A DNA stretch of 17,007 nucleotides from the NCBI GenBank assembly GCA_003024985.2, contig PXIH01S0008567.1; one strand, written 5' to 3'. This document shows, piece by piece, positions 9,060-17,007 of the stretch. This stretch comes from Euperipatoides rowelli (lineage: Eukaryota; Onychophora; Udeonychophora; Euonychophora; Peripatopsidae). Numbering within the stretch: the first letter of the stretch is position 1; every line of letters begins with the position of its first letter. The notes beneath the pieces were generated by a model. That model had not been told where the DNA came from. It did not search any database and saw only the letters and a program-made list of their open reading frames with translations. The position numbers and the translations under genes were made by a program.

Positions 9060-9076
9060 TGGTCCTTTGAGTCGGA
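9060..9076 (+). promoter_or_regulatory. Primer-binding site complementary to tRNA-Tyr 3' end
   Basis: TGGTCCTTTGAGTCGGA starts two bases after the 5' LTR. Animal tRNA-Tyr ends in CUCGAAGGACCA after its T-stem (from memory), giving 15 of 17 complementary positions. Both differences are C-to-T, one of them in a CpG. This is where minus-strand DNA synthesis would start during reverse transcription. Confidence 0.75.
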
Positions 9077-9166
9077 TTATAGTTCCGACACATGCTTCAT
9101 GATTGCTGCGCTCATCTTTCCGTTTGATCTCTCACTAAACCATTTCTCATCTCGAGTTTTGCCACA

Positions 9167-10454
9167 ATGGAAAACAAGGATATGGCTAGGCAGCAGTTGA
9201 TCAGACAGTTTGAGGCAATAATTGGCAAAATGACAAGAATACAGAACTTCTTACAGGATTGTTTAACGATATAATGTCAGTAAAAAGGTAGCATGTAGAA
9301 ATTAGTGAAAGACATTTACGTGAATACTGGACAGAATTGTGCGAGATTCAAAATAAAATAGAGCAGAATAGTGATGATATAGAAGTGCAGGGAGAAATAC
9401 ATAAAGAAGAAATGTAAAATTCACAATTTAATCTTGAATCCCTAAATGGAGATTTATTAGATGCATTGCATTCACCTCAGAACCAGCCACCATATTTTCC
9501 ACGTTTGAACAGTGGCGGCTCACAGCCTAGTAGATTGAAGCTTCCAACCATTGAACTGCCAAAATTCGAAGGTAATTATCAAGATTGGACTAGTTATGAT
9601 TTGTTTCTCTTGTACATAATAATAATGATACAAAAACTATTTTATTTATAGGCATCTTTAGAGGGAGATGCTAAAAAATTATTAAGCTGTCTCAAGCACT
9701 AATGCAAATTATAGTGAGGCTTGGAAAGTTATTTTTAAACGTTATCAAAATCAGAGAGCCATAGTAAATACACACATAAATGCATTACAGTATTTAATTT
9801 AAAACAAGTTAATGGAGATATACCTACCTCACTAACAAAATTATTGGATATCTCAGTAGAAAATATTAGAACTCTGTTTTGGGTGAGGCTACTCATTCAT
9901 GATGGAGTTCTATTTTAATACATGTGCTAATAATAATAAAATTAGACTCAAACATGTAAACAATGGGAGCTATCATTAATTGATACTACGCCTACCTTTA
10001 CTCAACTGCAAGAGTTTTTGGAACAAAGGTACCGTGCCATAGAAGTAGCCTCTGATCCTAGGGCACCCAGAGCTATGGCCAAACATACATTTTCACCCAA
10101 ACATGCATCAACATATCAAATATCAGTTCAAGCTGGTGAACTTTGTGGAAAGGAGCATCCCATCTATAAGTGTGAAGCTTTCTTAAAAGCAAATGTTAAT
10201 GATACAGTAGAATTAATTTACTTAAGGGAAAATCCTTGTGTTTTAATTGTTTAAGACCTGGTCATTTAACCCAAAATTGTAAATCCTCATATTGCCGCAA
10301 ATGTAACAAACGTCATAACACACTATTAAAAAATGCATCAATAACAAGTAGCAAACCACAAACATCTGATACAAATGCCCCACCTGATGTAACCACACAT
10401 TATGCTTCACAGGCTCCATCCCCACATATATGGCAACTGAACTTGTATCAGTAA
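9167..10454 (+). pseudogene. BEL/Pao gag remnant (DUF1759 region and zinc knuckles)
   Basis: The likely original start is ATG at 9167 in a GCCACAATGG context, but that frame stops at 9272. Gag pieces then continue in shifting frames. PTIELPKFEGNYQDW (about 9545-9590) is the conserved DUF1759 entry. After a shift, NYSEAWKVIFKRYQNQR (about 9708-9760) follows, then FTQLQEFLEQRYRAIE near 9995-10050. A Cys/His cluster, CGKEHPIYKC (about 10142-10173), is followed by CFNCLRPGHLTQNC and CRKCNKRH (10239-10310), matching the paired knuckle arrangement of this superfamily. Gag would form the nucleocapsid and package RNA. Several stops and at least three frame changes make it non-functional. Confidence 0.88.
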
Positions 10455-10469
10455 AGGACATTAATTACT

Positions 10470-10780
10470 GTTTTCATCTAACTTGTAGGGCACTACTGGA
10501 CTCTGGTTCAGTCTTCATTTATTACAGAAGACTGTTCAAAAACTAAAACTACAATGACACAATTCAAACACCTCCATAAATGTTTTTGGTCAACAGCGTG
10601 TCCAGACTCCAAGGGGTATTGTCATTTTCAAGTTTGTGAGCTTTGATAACAAACACAGTTACAGTGTTGACACTTTAATTCTATCAAAATTCACCAGCCA
10701 AGTCCCACAGCTCTAACTGGACTCATATTAATGGTTTACAGATAGCTGACCCAACATTTGACAGGCCTGGACAATTGATA
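10470..10780 (+). pseudogene. BEL/Pao aspartic protease remnant (DUF1758-type)
   Basis: ALLDSGS at about 10490-10510 holds the DSG/DTG-type active-site signature of retroviral-like aspartic proteases, directly after the zinc knuckles as expected. A one-base change of frame follows immediately: the FITEDC-like continuation is read in another frame than LLDSGS. Downstream match to the family is weak. The enzyme would have cleaved the Gag-Pol polyprotein. Confidence 0.75.
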
Positions 10781-11860
10781 TACTACTTGGTGTAGACATA
10801 GTGGCTGAGCTTCTCTTGAATAGAAAAAGGAAGGGACTACCTGAAACACCTATAGCCCAATGCATCACATTAGGATGGATTCTCACAGGCTGCATTACAC
10901 TTACATATTCAGCACTGGTACTTGTGACTCAAGCTGCTTTAGATATTGATGCACAACTTCGTTAGTTCTGGGAAATTGAAGAATTGCCCTCATCATCTGC
11001 ACAATCCAAAGAAGATCAGCTTTGTGAGGAACATTTTAGAGCGACTCACTCCCGACATCCATCTGGCCGTTATATGGTACGCCTCCCCATTAATCCTACA
11101 TGTACACTCAATCTAGGAGAAAGCAGAAGACATGCCATGCGTTGCCTTAGACCAAATGAGGGACGTTTTAGTCAACATCCAGAATTTCTAAACAATTACA
11201 AGCAGTATATGGATGAATAAATTAAATTAGGACATGTTACCAGTAAACACCGATTCTCAGACAGCTAACACAGTTTCTTACTATATACAACATCATGCTG
11301 TTTTCAAGGAAAACAGTAGTACTACAAAAGTGTGGGTAGTATTTGATGCATCAGCCAAAACCCAAACAGGTGTTTCACTCAATATCATTAAGGAAGTTCT
11401 ACTATTGTGTTCCTCCGTTTTAGACTTCCATTTTATGCCTTCATAGCAGACATTACCAAAATGTTTAGGCAAGTTTTAATACATCCACTTGACCAACGCA
11501 TGCAGCCCATACTCAGGCGATTATCCAATGAATTTCCAATACAGGAATATAAGCTTAACACTGTTTCATACGGCACCGCTTTTGGTTCATATCTTGCCAC
11601 AAGGGTACTGCAGCAATTAGCTACAGATGACAAAAATCTATTTCACATTGGTACCGAGTTGTTGGTTCATGATTTTTATGTTAATGACCTTAATCAGGGG
11701 CTATGACCAATCATGAGGCCATCAAAGTGCATTTAAAGTTGATAGACTTACTGAATGGTGGGGGCTTTGAATTAGGCAAGTAGGCTGCAAATTCTGAAGA
11801 CCTACTCACTCATTTGCCACCAGAATTATGTGATACTGATTAATTTGATGCCTTTAAATC
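10780..11860 (+). pseudogene. BEL/Pao reverse transcriptase remnant
   Basis: An ILLGVDIVAELLL-type segment with LGWILTGC (about 10780-10890) leads into FWEIEELPSS (interrupted by TAG at 10963-10965), then EEHFRATHSR and GRYMVRLP (about 11030-11090), the conserved lead-in to the Pao RT. A stop lies at 11218, and the palm resumes at 11407-11706 in another frame with DITKMFRQV (first catalytic Asp) and FYVNDL, where the family has YVDD: one catalytic Asp reads Asn. The next part, GGGFELGK, ends in a TAG. The polymerase cannot be active. Confidence 0.9.
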
Positions 11861-12139
11861 CGATTCTGTGGTAAAGACTTTGAGCCTTCATTGGCACTCT
11901 CGATCTGATAACTTTAGTTTCCACTTCAAGACAAATACAAGCAACACAGTAACCAATCATGCCATTCTTTCTGTCATTTTAGTTGTTTTATCCACTAGGA
12001 TGGCTCGCTCCTTACATAATCAGGCCCAAAATCCTGATGCATAGATTATGGTCGTCTGGATTATCATGGGATGATCCTGTTCCTGCAGACATAACAATGG
12101 ACATTGTGTCAGAACTTTCTCATTCATAAAATCCAGATC

Positions 12140-12620
12140 CTCGGCACATTGTTCTTACATAATGGGAAGATAAATGTGAGCTCTATGGCTTCTGCGATAG
12201 CTCTAAATATGCCTATATAAAAACTGTTTCCAATAATGGTACTATCCTTTGTCACATGTTATGTTCCATGACTAGAGTTGCTTCTCTAAAACAGCTCTCC
12301 CTACTGAGTTTAGAGTTTAGTGCTTATCTCCTCGCATGTCTATTAAATGCCATAATCAAGGACATTAATTTAAGTTTGCATGTACATGCTTGGACTAACT
12401 CAATTGTACTCGCTTGGCTTGAAGCACAACCATGAAAGAGTACCACCTTTGTTGCAAATGTCTTACACTCATTCAAGAATTAATCCCTCTCCCAGGATAC
12501 AGCTACTTGGCCAATCAAGTCACTCCTCGTGCTACCAGAGCTGCATTCTAGTAAAGTTGTCCTTACAATTGTATCTGAAGTTTTGCCAATATACAATAAA
12601 TTTTCATCATTGACCACTCT
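12140..12620 (+). pseudogene. BEL/Pao RNase H remnant
   Basis: YGFCDSSKYAY (about 12184-12216) corresponds to the first catalytic Asp segment. LLSLEFSAYLLACLL (about 12300-12345) corresponds to the Glu segment. AWTNSIVLAWL (about 12388-12420) corresponds to WTDS, with the catalytic Asp replaced by Asn. A TGA at about 12433-12435 ends this frame. The domain would have removed the RNA strand of the RNA:DNA hybrid. The stretch 11860-12140 between RT and RNase H is recognisable only as degraded pol. Confidence 0.82.
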
Positions 12621-12787
12621 CTCGTGTGACTGCATTTTGCTTTAGATTTGCTCACAACTGCAGGACAACCAGAGAACTCTGCCAGTTTGGTCCAATTTTC
12701 ACAAAGGAACTGGATGCAGCTACCACATAATGGATAAAGATTGTGCAGTGTGCAGAGTTTTCAACTAAAATACTAATTGCTCTAAAT

Positions 12788-13127
12788 CAGTGTTTCTTTC
12801 AGACAATTTTTTCCAGGTGGGCATTTCACAAGTTTGGGGGGGGGGAGGTGTATGTATTTATAGAGTTTATTTTAATAAGCATTTGTTTTGTTGCTTTTAT
12901 TTCTGATTTGATTAACTTTTTTTTCTTTGACTGGACATTTTACCTTTCTATGTAATTAGATAAGCTTTTTTTTTTGGTTAGTACAGTGACCGTTATGTTG
13001 ACTTTGTGTCATTTACTAATGTCTGTTGACTTTCTGTTTCATTTAATAAGATTTTTATTTTTCCCAATTTTCTCCGCTTTGGTGGGCTAAGCCCCCCCCC
13101 CCATAGGTATGCCTGAAAGAAACACTA
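12788..13127. mobile_element. hAT-type MITE inserted upstream of the integrase, perfect 8-bp target duplication
   Basis: The ends are CAGTGTTTCTTTCAG and the reverse complement TAGTGTTTCTTTCAG. CTCTAAAT is repeated exactly at 12780-12787 and 13128-13135, with the T2/A7 pattern of hAT duplications. A run of G near 12837-12846 and a run of C near 13092-13102 lie at mirrored subterminal positions. The 340-bp body is T-rich and encodes nothing. Confidence 0.93.
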
Positions 13128-13135
13128 CTCTAAAT

Positions 13136-13932
13136 CAAGATGAGCCTCTGCGTCCAAAGAGTCATATTCTGGCTTTGAACACTTTTCTTGATGAAATCCT
13201 GAGTTGGTGGCCATTTGCAAGCCCATCAGTGTCCTTTTAACAAAAAAAGCATCCAATCCTGCTTCCTCAGAAGTCCTCAATCACATCATTAGTTATTCTA
13301 TCACCACCTTAAACTGCTACATGCTGGTCCACAGCTGTTACAGTTCTATTAAATTAAAGGCCTCTGCACTTCGATATGACACTCATCAAACTGTTAAAGT
13401 TTATATTGCCTTGCTTGTGTACATGACTACCTAAGCAATACATTTGGAACTTGTAACAAACTTGACAACGGAAGCTGTGTTGGCTGCTCTACAAAGGTTT
13501 ACAGCTAAAACAAGTGTACCAACTCATATCTACAGTGATTGTGGAACAAACTTCAAAGGTGTGGATGCTGAGCTGCAGCGCCTGAGAAACAATGTAAGAT
13601 CCAGTGAATAGTTGTTTAACAAAAATGCCTTGATGTAACCACCTGGCATTTTATTCCCCTGGTTCTCCCATTTTGGTGGCCTTTGTGAAGCCAGAATTCG
13701 CTCTACCAAAGCTCATTTATTGTTAAGTAATTGGACACCCTCACATATGAGGAGCTAAATACACTTTTAAACCAGATTGAAGCATGCCTCAACTCTCGTC
13801 CCTTGTCTCCAATATCCTCAGAACCAGATGATCTTGAGGCTTTAACACCTGGACACTTCCTGATTGGGCAACTTCTGACCAAGTTTCCAGAGCCTGATTT
13901 TGTTGCTACTCCTAAAAATGGCTTGGCTCATT
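13136..13932 (+). pseudogene. BEL/Pao integrase remnant
   Basis: Just after the hAT insert the frame shows an LNTFLDE-type segment, then fragments of the His/Cys N-terminal domain including LLHAGPQLLQ (about 13315-13345). The core follows: AIHLELVTNLTTEAVLAALQRF (about 13433-13500, first Asp not evident because of a TAA) and HIYSDCGTNFKG (about 13525-13560), where the family has DNGTNF. Stops interrupt at about 13432 and 13608. The C-terminal part 13731-13932 is open and highly typical: TYEELNTLLNQIEACLNSRP and LTPGHFLIGQ, retaining the Glu-containing helix. The frame is cut at 13933 by the 2264-bp insertion. Confidence 0.9.
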
Positions 13933-14269
13933 TGTCAGATACTTAACATGACAACGAACATCACCAGGTCGATAATCATCTTATAAGGTCTGTATACGCC
14001 ACCCTTCCAAATTTTAGACCTAATTCTATTCTAAGACCAACTACTAGATAGCTAAAATGCTTATTTAGGTTTCCAACAAAATATCACTTATTTGCATGAC
14101 CTCTACAATCCGAAGCAGCGCCCAATTGCACATACGTGGGAGTACAATATCAGTCATTACAAATATTGACATTACTTATCAGAATGGGAAGCCCTGTTTG
14201 ATCATTAAAATATTATAACTAGATAAACAATAATTAATCAGTCATAATAAAATATAATATACAGTACAA

Positions 14270-15050
14270 ACTAGACTTTAGCAAGAACAAATGATTACAT
14301 CTCTATTTACAAGGGTACATGTGCCCCAGGTGACACCACACATTATACAAAATAGAAATGCAATCCTATCTACAAGAATGAATCACCATTTAGACTCTGA
14401 ATTTCCATTACTGACAAACTATTTATACTTACATAGTAGATGCCCCATATAGCAAGTCTAACTGGACACATCCACCTGTATGCTATAAACAAACAGTTGT
14501 CCCCAAAAATATTTAGCCCTAATGTACAGGGTTTATACAGTACAATCTGCTGGTTATAAGCTCTTACAATATCTAGGATTAGATTGCACTATATAAAAAT
14601 TGAAACGGGAATCCCTAACTAAAGATAGCCTATCCTAAAATCGACCCAGCTCTGTCCAAGGGAGTTTAAAGAGAAAGAATAAATTCTTTATTTTTCCCTA
14701 ATTGGAATAGAAACAACTAGGTACCACCCCTTGTTCACACGTACCCGAGATAAGGACATCTGACAGAAATGAATAAACTAACACAAATGAAAAATACATT
14801 TAAATAGCTTAAATAAGGTCATCACACACACAAGCAAATATTAAAATTAACAGTGCATGTTTATTCTTTTAAAATAATAACAGCAAAATAATCCATTCCC
14901 AATAATTATATTTCCCAATACAAAAATTTACAAGCTTTGATAAATTGTCATGACCAATTAATTATTTATATTAAATTATATATGAGGTACAGCCAATCTA
15001 TGATGGTAAGAAAGGGAGAAGAAAGGTAAGAATGGAAATTATGAGATTTT
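14270..15050 (-). repeat. Inverted partner of the 5060-5990 repeat
   Basis: This part of the 2264-bp insert matches 5060-5990 in reverse complement. The match is strongest at 14665-14850, which shares GGTACCACCCC (14720-14730), a CA run, and an AATAAA-plus-hairpin unit on the minus strand. The two copies are strongly diverged. Confidence 0.45.
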
Positions 15051-15526
15051 AAAAGTCTGAAATGTTCGTAAACAAAAAGTCTTTGAATCATTAATCAGGA
15101 AAAAATTCAGTTGTATGTATTGGTAAACTTCTTTGGATATTAATGGTTACAGTAAATCAGCTTTAAAACGGAATGTTCTGGTTATAATTCTGCATAACGG
15201 CTATTGTTTGATAAGACAATACTTAAATTCTTGGGAACAGTTGAGTTTAAATTCAGCGATTATAATTATGATTTCACTGGCATCATGCCTTCAGCAAAGG
15301 TTCTCATCAGCTTGTTCATTGGATATTTGGAAATAAATTTTCAAATTGCAAATCTTAAGTAGTAAGCCAAACATTATTTTTGTCAAGACTTGTTATTAAA
15401 TGGCTATAGTAATATTTATCAGTAAAAGTGAAGAATAAAATCCCATCATAAGCAGTTTGCTAAAAGATGTTACTTTGAATACTTCAAAAATTATATTCGG
15501 ATCTCCTCTCTTCAGCCTCCTCACCC

Positions 15527-15535
15527 CTTTTTATA
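15527..15535 (-). promoter_or_regulatory. TATA-box-like sequence on the minus strand
   Basis: The minus strand reads TATAAAAAG followed by a GGGGTGAGGAGG purine-rich tract, the only GC-rich island nearby. It would suit a core promoter of the inserted element. This is a motif call only. Confidence 0.4.
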
Positions 15536-16161
15536 TTCCACATTTAATAGGAGTGTCTTCAAAATAAAACAATATTTACAGGATTGGTTCTAAAAGCAGA
15601 CGAACACATCCTGTATGCAGAACAGTACCACCACAGCTCCCTCAAGTGAGTATAACTTTATTTTAGATAATGTCATAATTAGTAAAATGTCAACAAACGT
15701 AATTTTGTAGCATAAATCTCGTAACCAGGATAACATTAAATTTCAACTAAATTTATTTAAAATCCATAAACAATTGTCTCTTCATTTTTATAAAAGTATT
15801 TACAACCAATAACTCTTCTTTAAAATAATGTTCAGTAATTTAACGTTTAGCTTCATGTATGATACAATATACACATTCAGGGGCACAGGGGTTAAATTTG
15901 GTCATAGATTGGCTAGCGATTGACCATACCTACATATATAAAATTTATTTACACATATTCAAAATCATAAATACAGTACATACAATTTATTTTTATACAT
16001 CTTACAGTATATAAATTACAGTGTACAATTTGATAAACATAAAATTACATAGCCTACAATCAATTTTACCATAAATATATACTGTACCTACAGTTTTTCC
16101 TTTATTACATAACATCAATATTGCAAATAAAAATTATAGGAATGAAATTATTATTTCGTGC

Positions 16162-16196
16162 TGTAGTTTACAATATACTGCATTTGGTAAACTACA
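16162..16196. repeat. Perfect 10-bp inverted repeat at the end of the 2264-bp insertion
   Basis: TGTAGTTTAC (16162-16171) and GTAAACTACA (16187-16196) are perfect complements separated by 15 bases. The outer arm ends exactly at the inferred boundary of the insertion. Confidence 0.8.
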
Positions 16197-16200
16197 CATT

Positions 16201-16472
16201 GGAGACAAATTCAGCAATTGCAACAAGTTTTTTGGTGGAGGTGGTCTTTGGAATACCTAAACCGCCTTCAGCAACACTTTAAATGGACTAAAGAGCAAGC
16301 AAACATTGAATTGCGACAGCTTGTGATCCTTAAGGACAAAACCTTTCACCTTGAAATGGGTATATTGGCACGAGTCATTGGCCTTCATCCAGGACCTGAC
16401 AAATTGAGAACTGCTGGTGGAACAATAAAAAGAGTAATTACTAATATATCTCATTTGCCCTTTACAAACTAA
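16201..16472 (+). pseudogene. BEL/Pao DUF5641-like C-terminal segment of pol
   Basis: This segment is open to the TAA/TAG pair at 16470-16475. It shows the conserved FWWRWSLEYL start, KWTKEQANI, the basic/hydrophobic core with ARVIGLHPGPD, RTAGGTIKR and a final LPF, all hallmarks of the SH3-like domain that ends BEL/Pao integrases and probably contacts DNA. It is separated from the integrase by 2264 inserted bases plus one target copy, and the codon phase on the two sides is compatible. It is the best preserved part of pol with 13731-13932. Confidence 0.9.
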
Positions 16473-16511
16473 TAGTTACATTGCTTCTCAGCTAATTTGT
16501 TGATTGTGCCA

Positions 16512-16527
16512 AACAAAGGGGGTGGAA
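16512..16527 (+). promoter_or_regulatory. Polypurine tract of the BEL/Pao element
   Basis: AAACAAAGGGGGTGGA lies immediately before the 3' LTR and matches the position and composition of the tract that primes plus-strand DNA synthesis. Confidence 0.85.
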
Positions 16528-16878
16528 TATTCTGTTTTATCAAATATGTATTTTTTATATTTTACTTTATATTATTTGTTTTTTTTTTGCTCTGTGTAGC
16601 CTCCAACATATTTGTTGTAAAATGTAGATCTCATTTTGAACCCGTTGGCCACGAGGATGTTAATTATTTAGCAGCCATGCTTTTAATAGTAGGCTATATA
16701 ACATGTGAGAGCTACAGTACATTTTATGCTGTAGCCTTTTACCCAGATTTAAATAAACCATCACTATTTTAATCTAAAATCATCGTCATCTATGTCATTA
16801 TTTTTTTATCCACAGCAGATTTTAGGTTTGTATCATTAGTTTTGGTTTTGTTTAACACATTTTTATGACAACGTAACA
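16528..16878 (+). repeat. 3' LTR of the BEL/Pao element
   Basis: This 351-bp LTR starts TATTCTGTTTTATC (TG mutated to TA) and ends AACGTAACA. It contains a TATATAA promoter-like motif at 16695-16701 and an AATAAA polyadenylation signal at 16752-16757. It lacks the hAT insert seen in the 5' LTR. An open frame across it is incidental. Confidence 0.92.
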
Positions 16879-16938
16879 ATTGGAAAGTGAATTATATCAG
16901 TTTGTTGTGTTGTAAAGTACTGATTCATTATTTGTATT

Positions 16939-17007
16939 CAGAGGCGTAAATAGTGCACACACATTTTGGAAGCGCAAAATTATTATTATTTTTTTTTGGG
17001 GGGGGGG
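16939..17007. mobile_element. Possible left end of another transposon, cut by the window edge
   Basis: CAGAGGCGTAAATAG resembles the CAGRGGCGTA tips common in animal DNA-transposon MITEs. A TTA repeat, a T run and a G run (16999-17007) follow. The right end is outside the window, so this cannot be confirmed. Confidence 0.3.

Larger units (their letters stand above)
13933..16196 (-). mobile_element. 2264-bp insertion in the pol gene, possibly a solo LTR in minus orientation
   Basis: The pol reading frame stops at 13932 and resumes at 16201. CATT occurs on both sides (13929-13932 and 16197-16200), consistent with a 4-bp target duplication. The inserted unit begins TGTCAG and ends ACTACA, i.e. 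TG...CA tips as in LTRs. Minus-strand signals fit a promoter-bearing LTR: TATAAAAAG (complement of 15527-15535) and, further on, AATAAA (complement of 14687-14692). No gag, pol, PBS or second LTR is seen, so a solo LTR is favoured. The tips also form a weak inverted repeat, so a DNA element cannot be excluded. The family is unknown. Confidence 0.75.
8361..16878 (+). mobile_element. Complete, inactive BEL/Pao LTR retrotransposon with nested insertions
   Basis: Both LTRs are identifiable by their matching TG/TA...GTAACA termini. A perfect 5-bp target duplication, ATTGG, lies at 8356-8360 and 16879-16883, within the size range for BEL/Pao integrases. The internal order is PBS, gag (DUF1759 plus zinc knuckles), DUF1758-type protease, Pao RT, RNase H, integrase, DUF5641-like tail, PPT, which is diagnostic for this superfamily. 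Every domain is broken by stops or frame changes, and the LTRs differ at an estimated 15-20 percent of positions by eye, so the insertion is old. About 2.9 kb of its 8.5 kb is later insertions (8406-8735, 12788-13127, 13933-16196). No env-like frame is seen. Confidence 0.93.

Noticed and set aside
12743-12955. Plus-strand open frame across the start of the hAT MITE
   Set aside because: It crosses the MITE boundary, and its hydrophobic part comes from T-rich MITE DNA.
15133-15336. Plus-strand open frame inside the 2264-bp insert
   Set aside because: No domain is recognisable, and the promoter-like signals of this insert are on the other strand.
16497-16772. Plus-strand open frame of 91 codons after pol, as a possible env-like gene
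   Set aside because: It is made of the polypurine tract and 3' LTR. The apparent membrane segment is the T-rich LTR start.

Overview
The window is AT-rich, intron-bearing animal nuclear DNA, most likely from an invertebrate. It holds no bacterial-style gene arrangement and no RNA gene I can support. The species is not identifiable by eye. One host gene is visible, and the rest is intron or intergenic DNA crowded with old, degenerate and nested transposable elements.

Left part (1 to about 2500): two exons of a minus-strand C2H2 zinc-finger gene resembling ZNF410. The ATG-containing exon (2167-2497) and a two-finger exon (624-801) are joined by a phase-1 intron of about 1.36 kb. The splice would complete a TGEK finger linker. 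The remaining fingers must lie beyond position 1. The intron carries a hAT-type MITE (1116-1343), and downstream of the finger exon is a second short element (237-445) with 3-bp target duplications.

Middle (2500-8355): no gene could be supported. It contains a cluster of short hairpins (3402-3633), a diverged repeat (about 5060-5990) that matches DNA near 14270-15050 in inverted orientation, and a 757-bp transposon (6930-7686). The 757-bp transposon is the longer relative of the 237-445 element.

Right part (8356-16883): one complete but dead BEL/Pao LTR retrotransposon, bounded by a perfect 5-bp duplication (ATTGG). In order it has a 5' LTR, a primer-binding site complementary to tRNA-Tyr, gag, aspartic protease, reverse transcriptase, RNase H, integrase, a DUF5641-like C-terminus, a polypurine tract and a 3' LTR. 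The frames are broken by many stops and shifts, and catalytic Asp positions in RT and RNase H read Asn. Three later insertions sit inside it: a hAT MITE in the 5' LTR, a second hAT MITE before the integrase, and a 2264-bp unit (13933-16196, perhaps a solo LTR) that splits the integrase tail from the DUF5641 part. The right edge (16939-17007) may be the start of another element.

I found no convincing new functional system. The most informative structures are the nested insertions with readable target-site duplications, the deletion-derivative transposon pair, the conserved hairpin in the inverted repeat pair, and a marked excess of the heptamer TAGGCTA/TAGCCTA.
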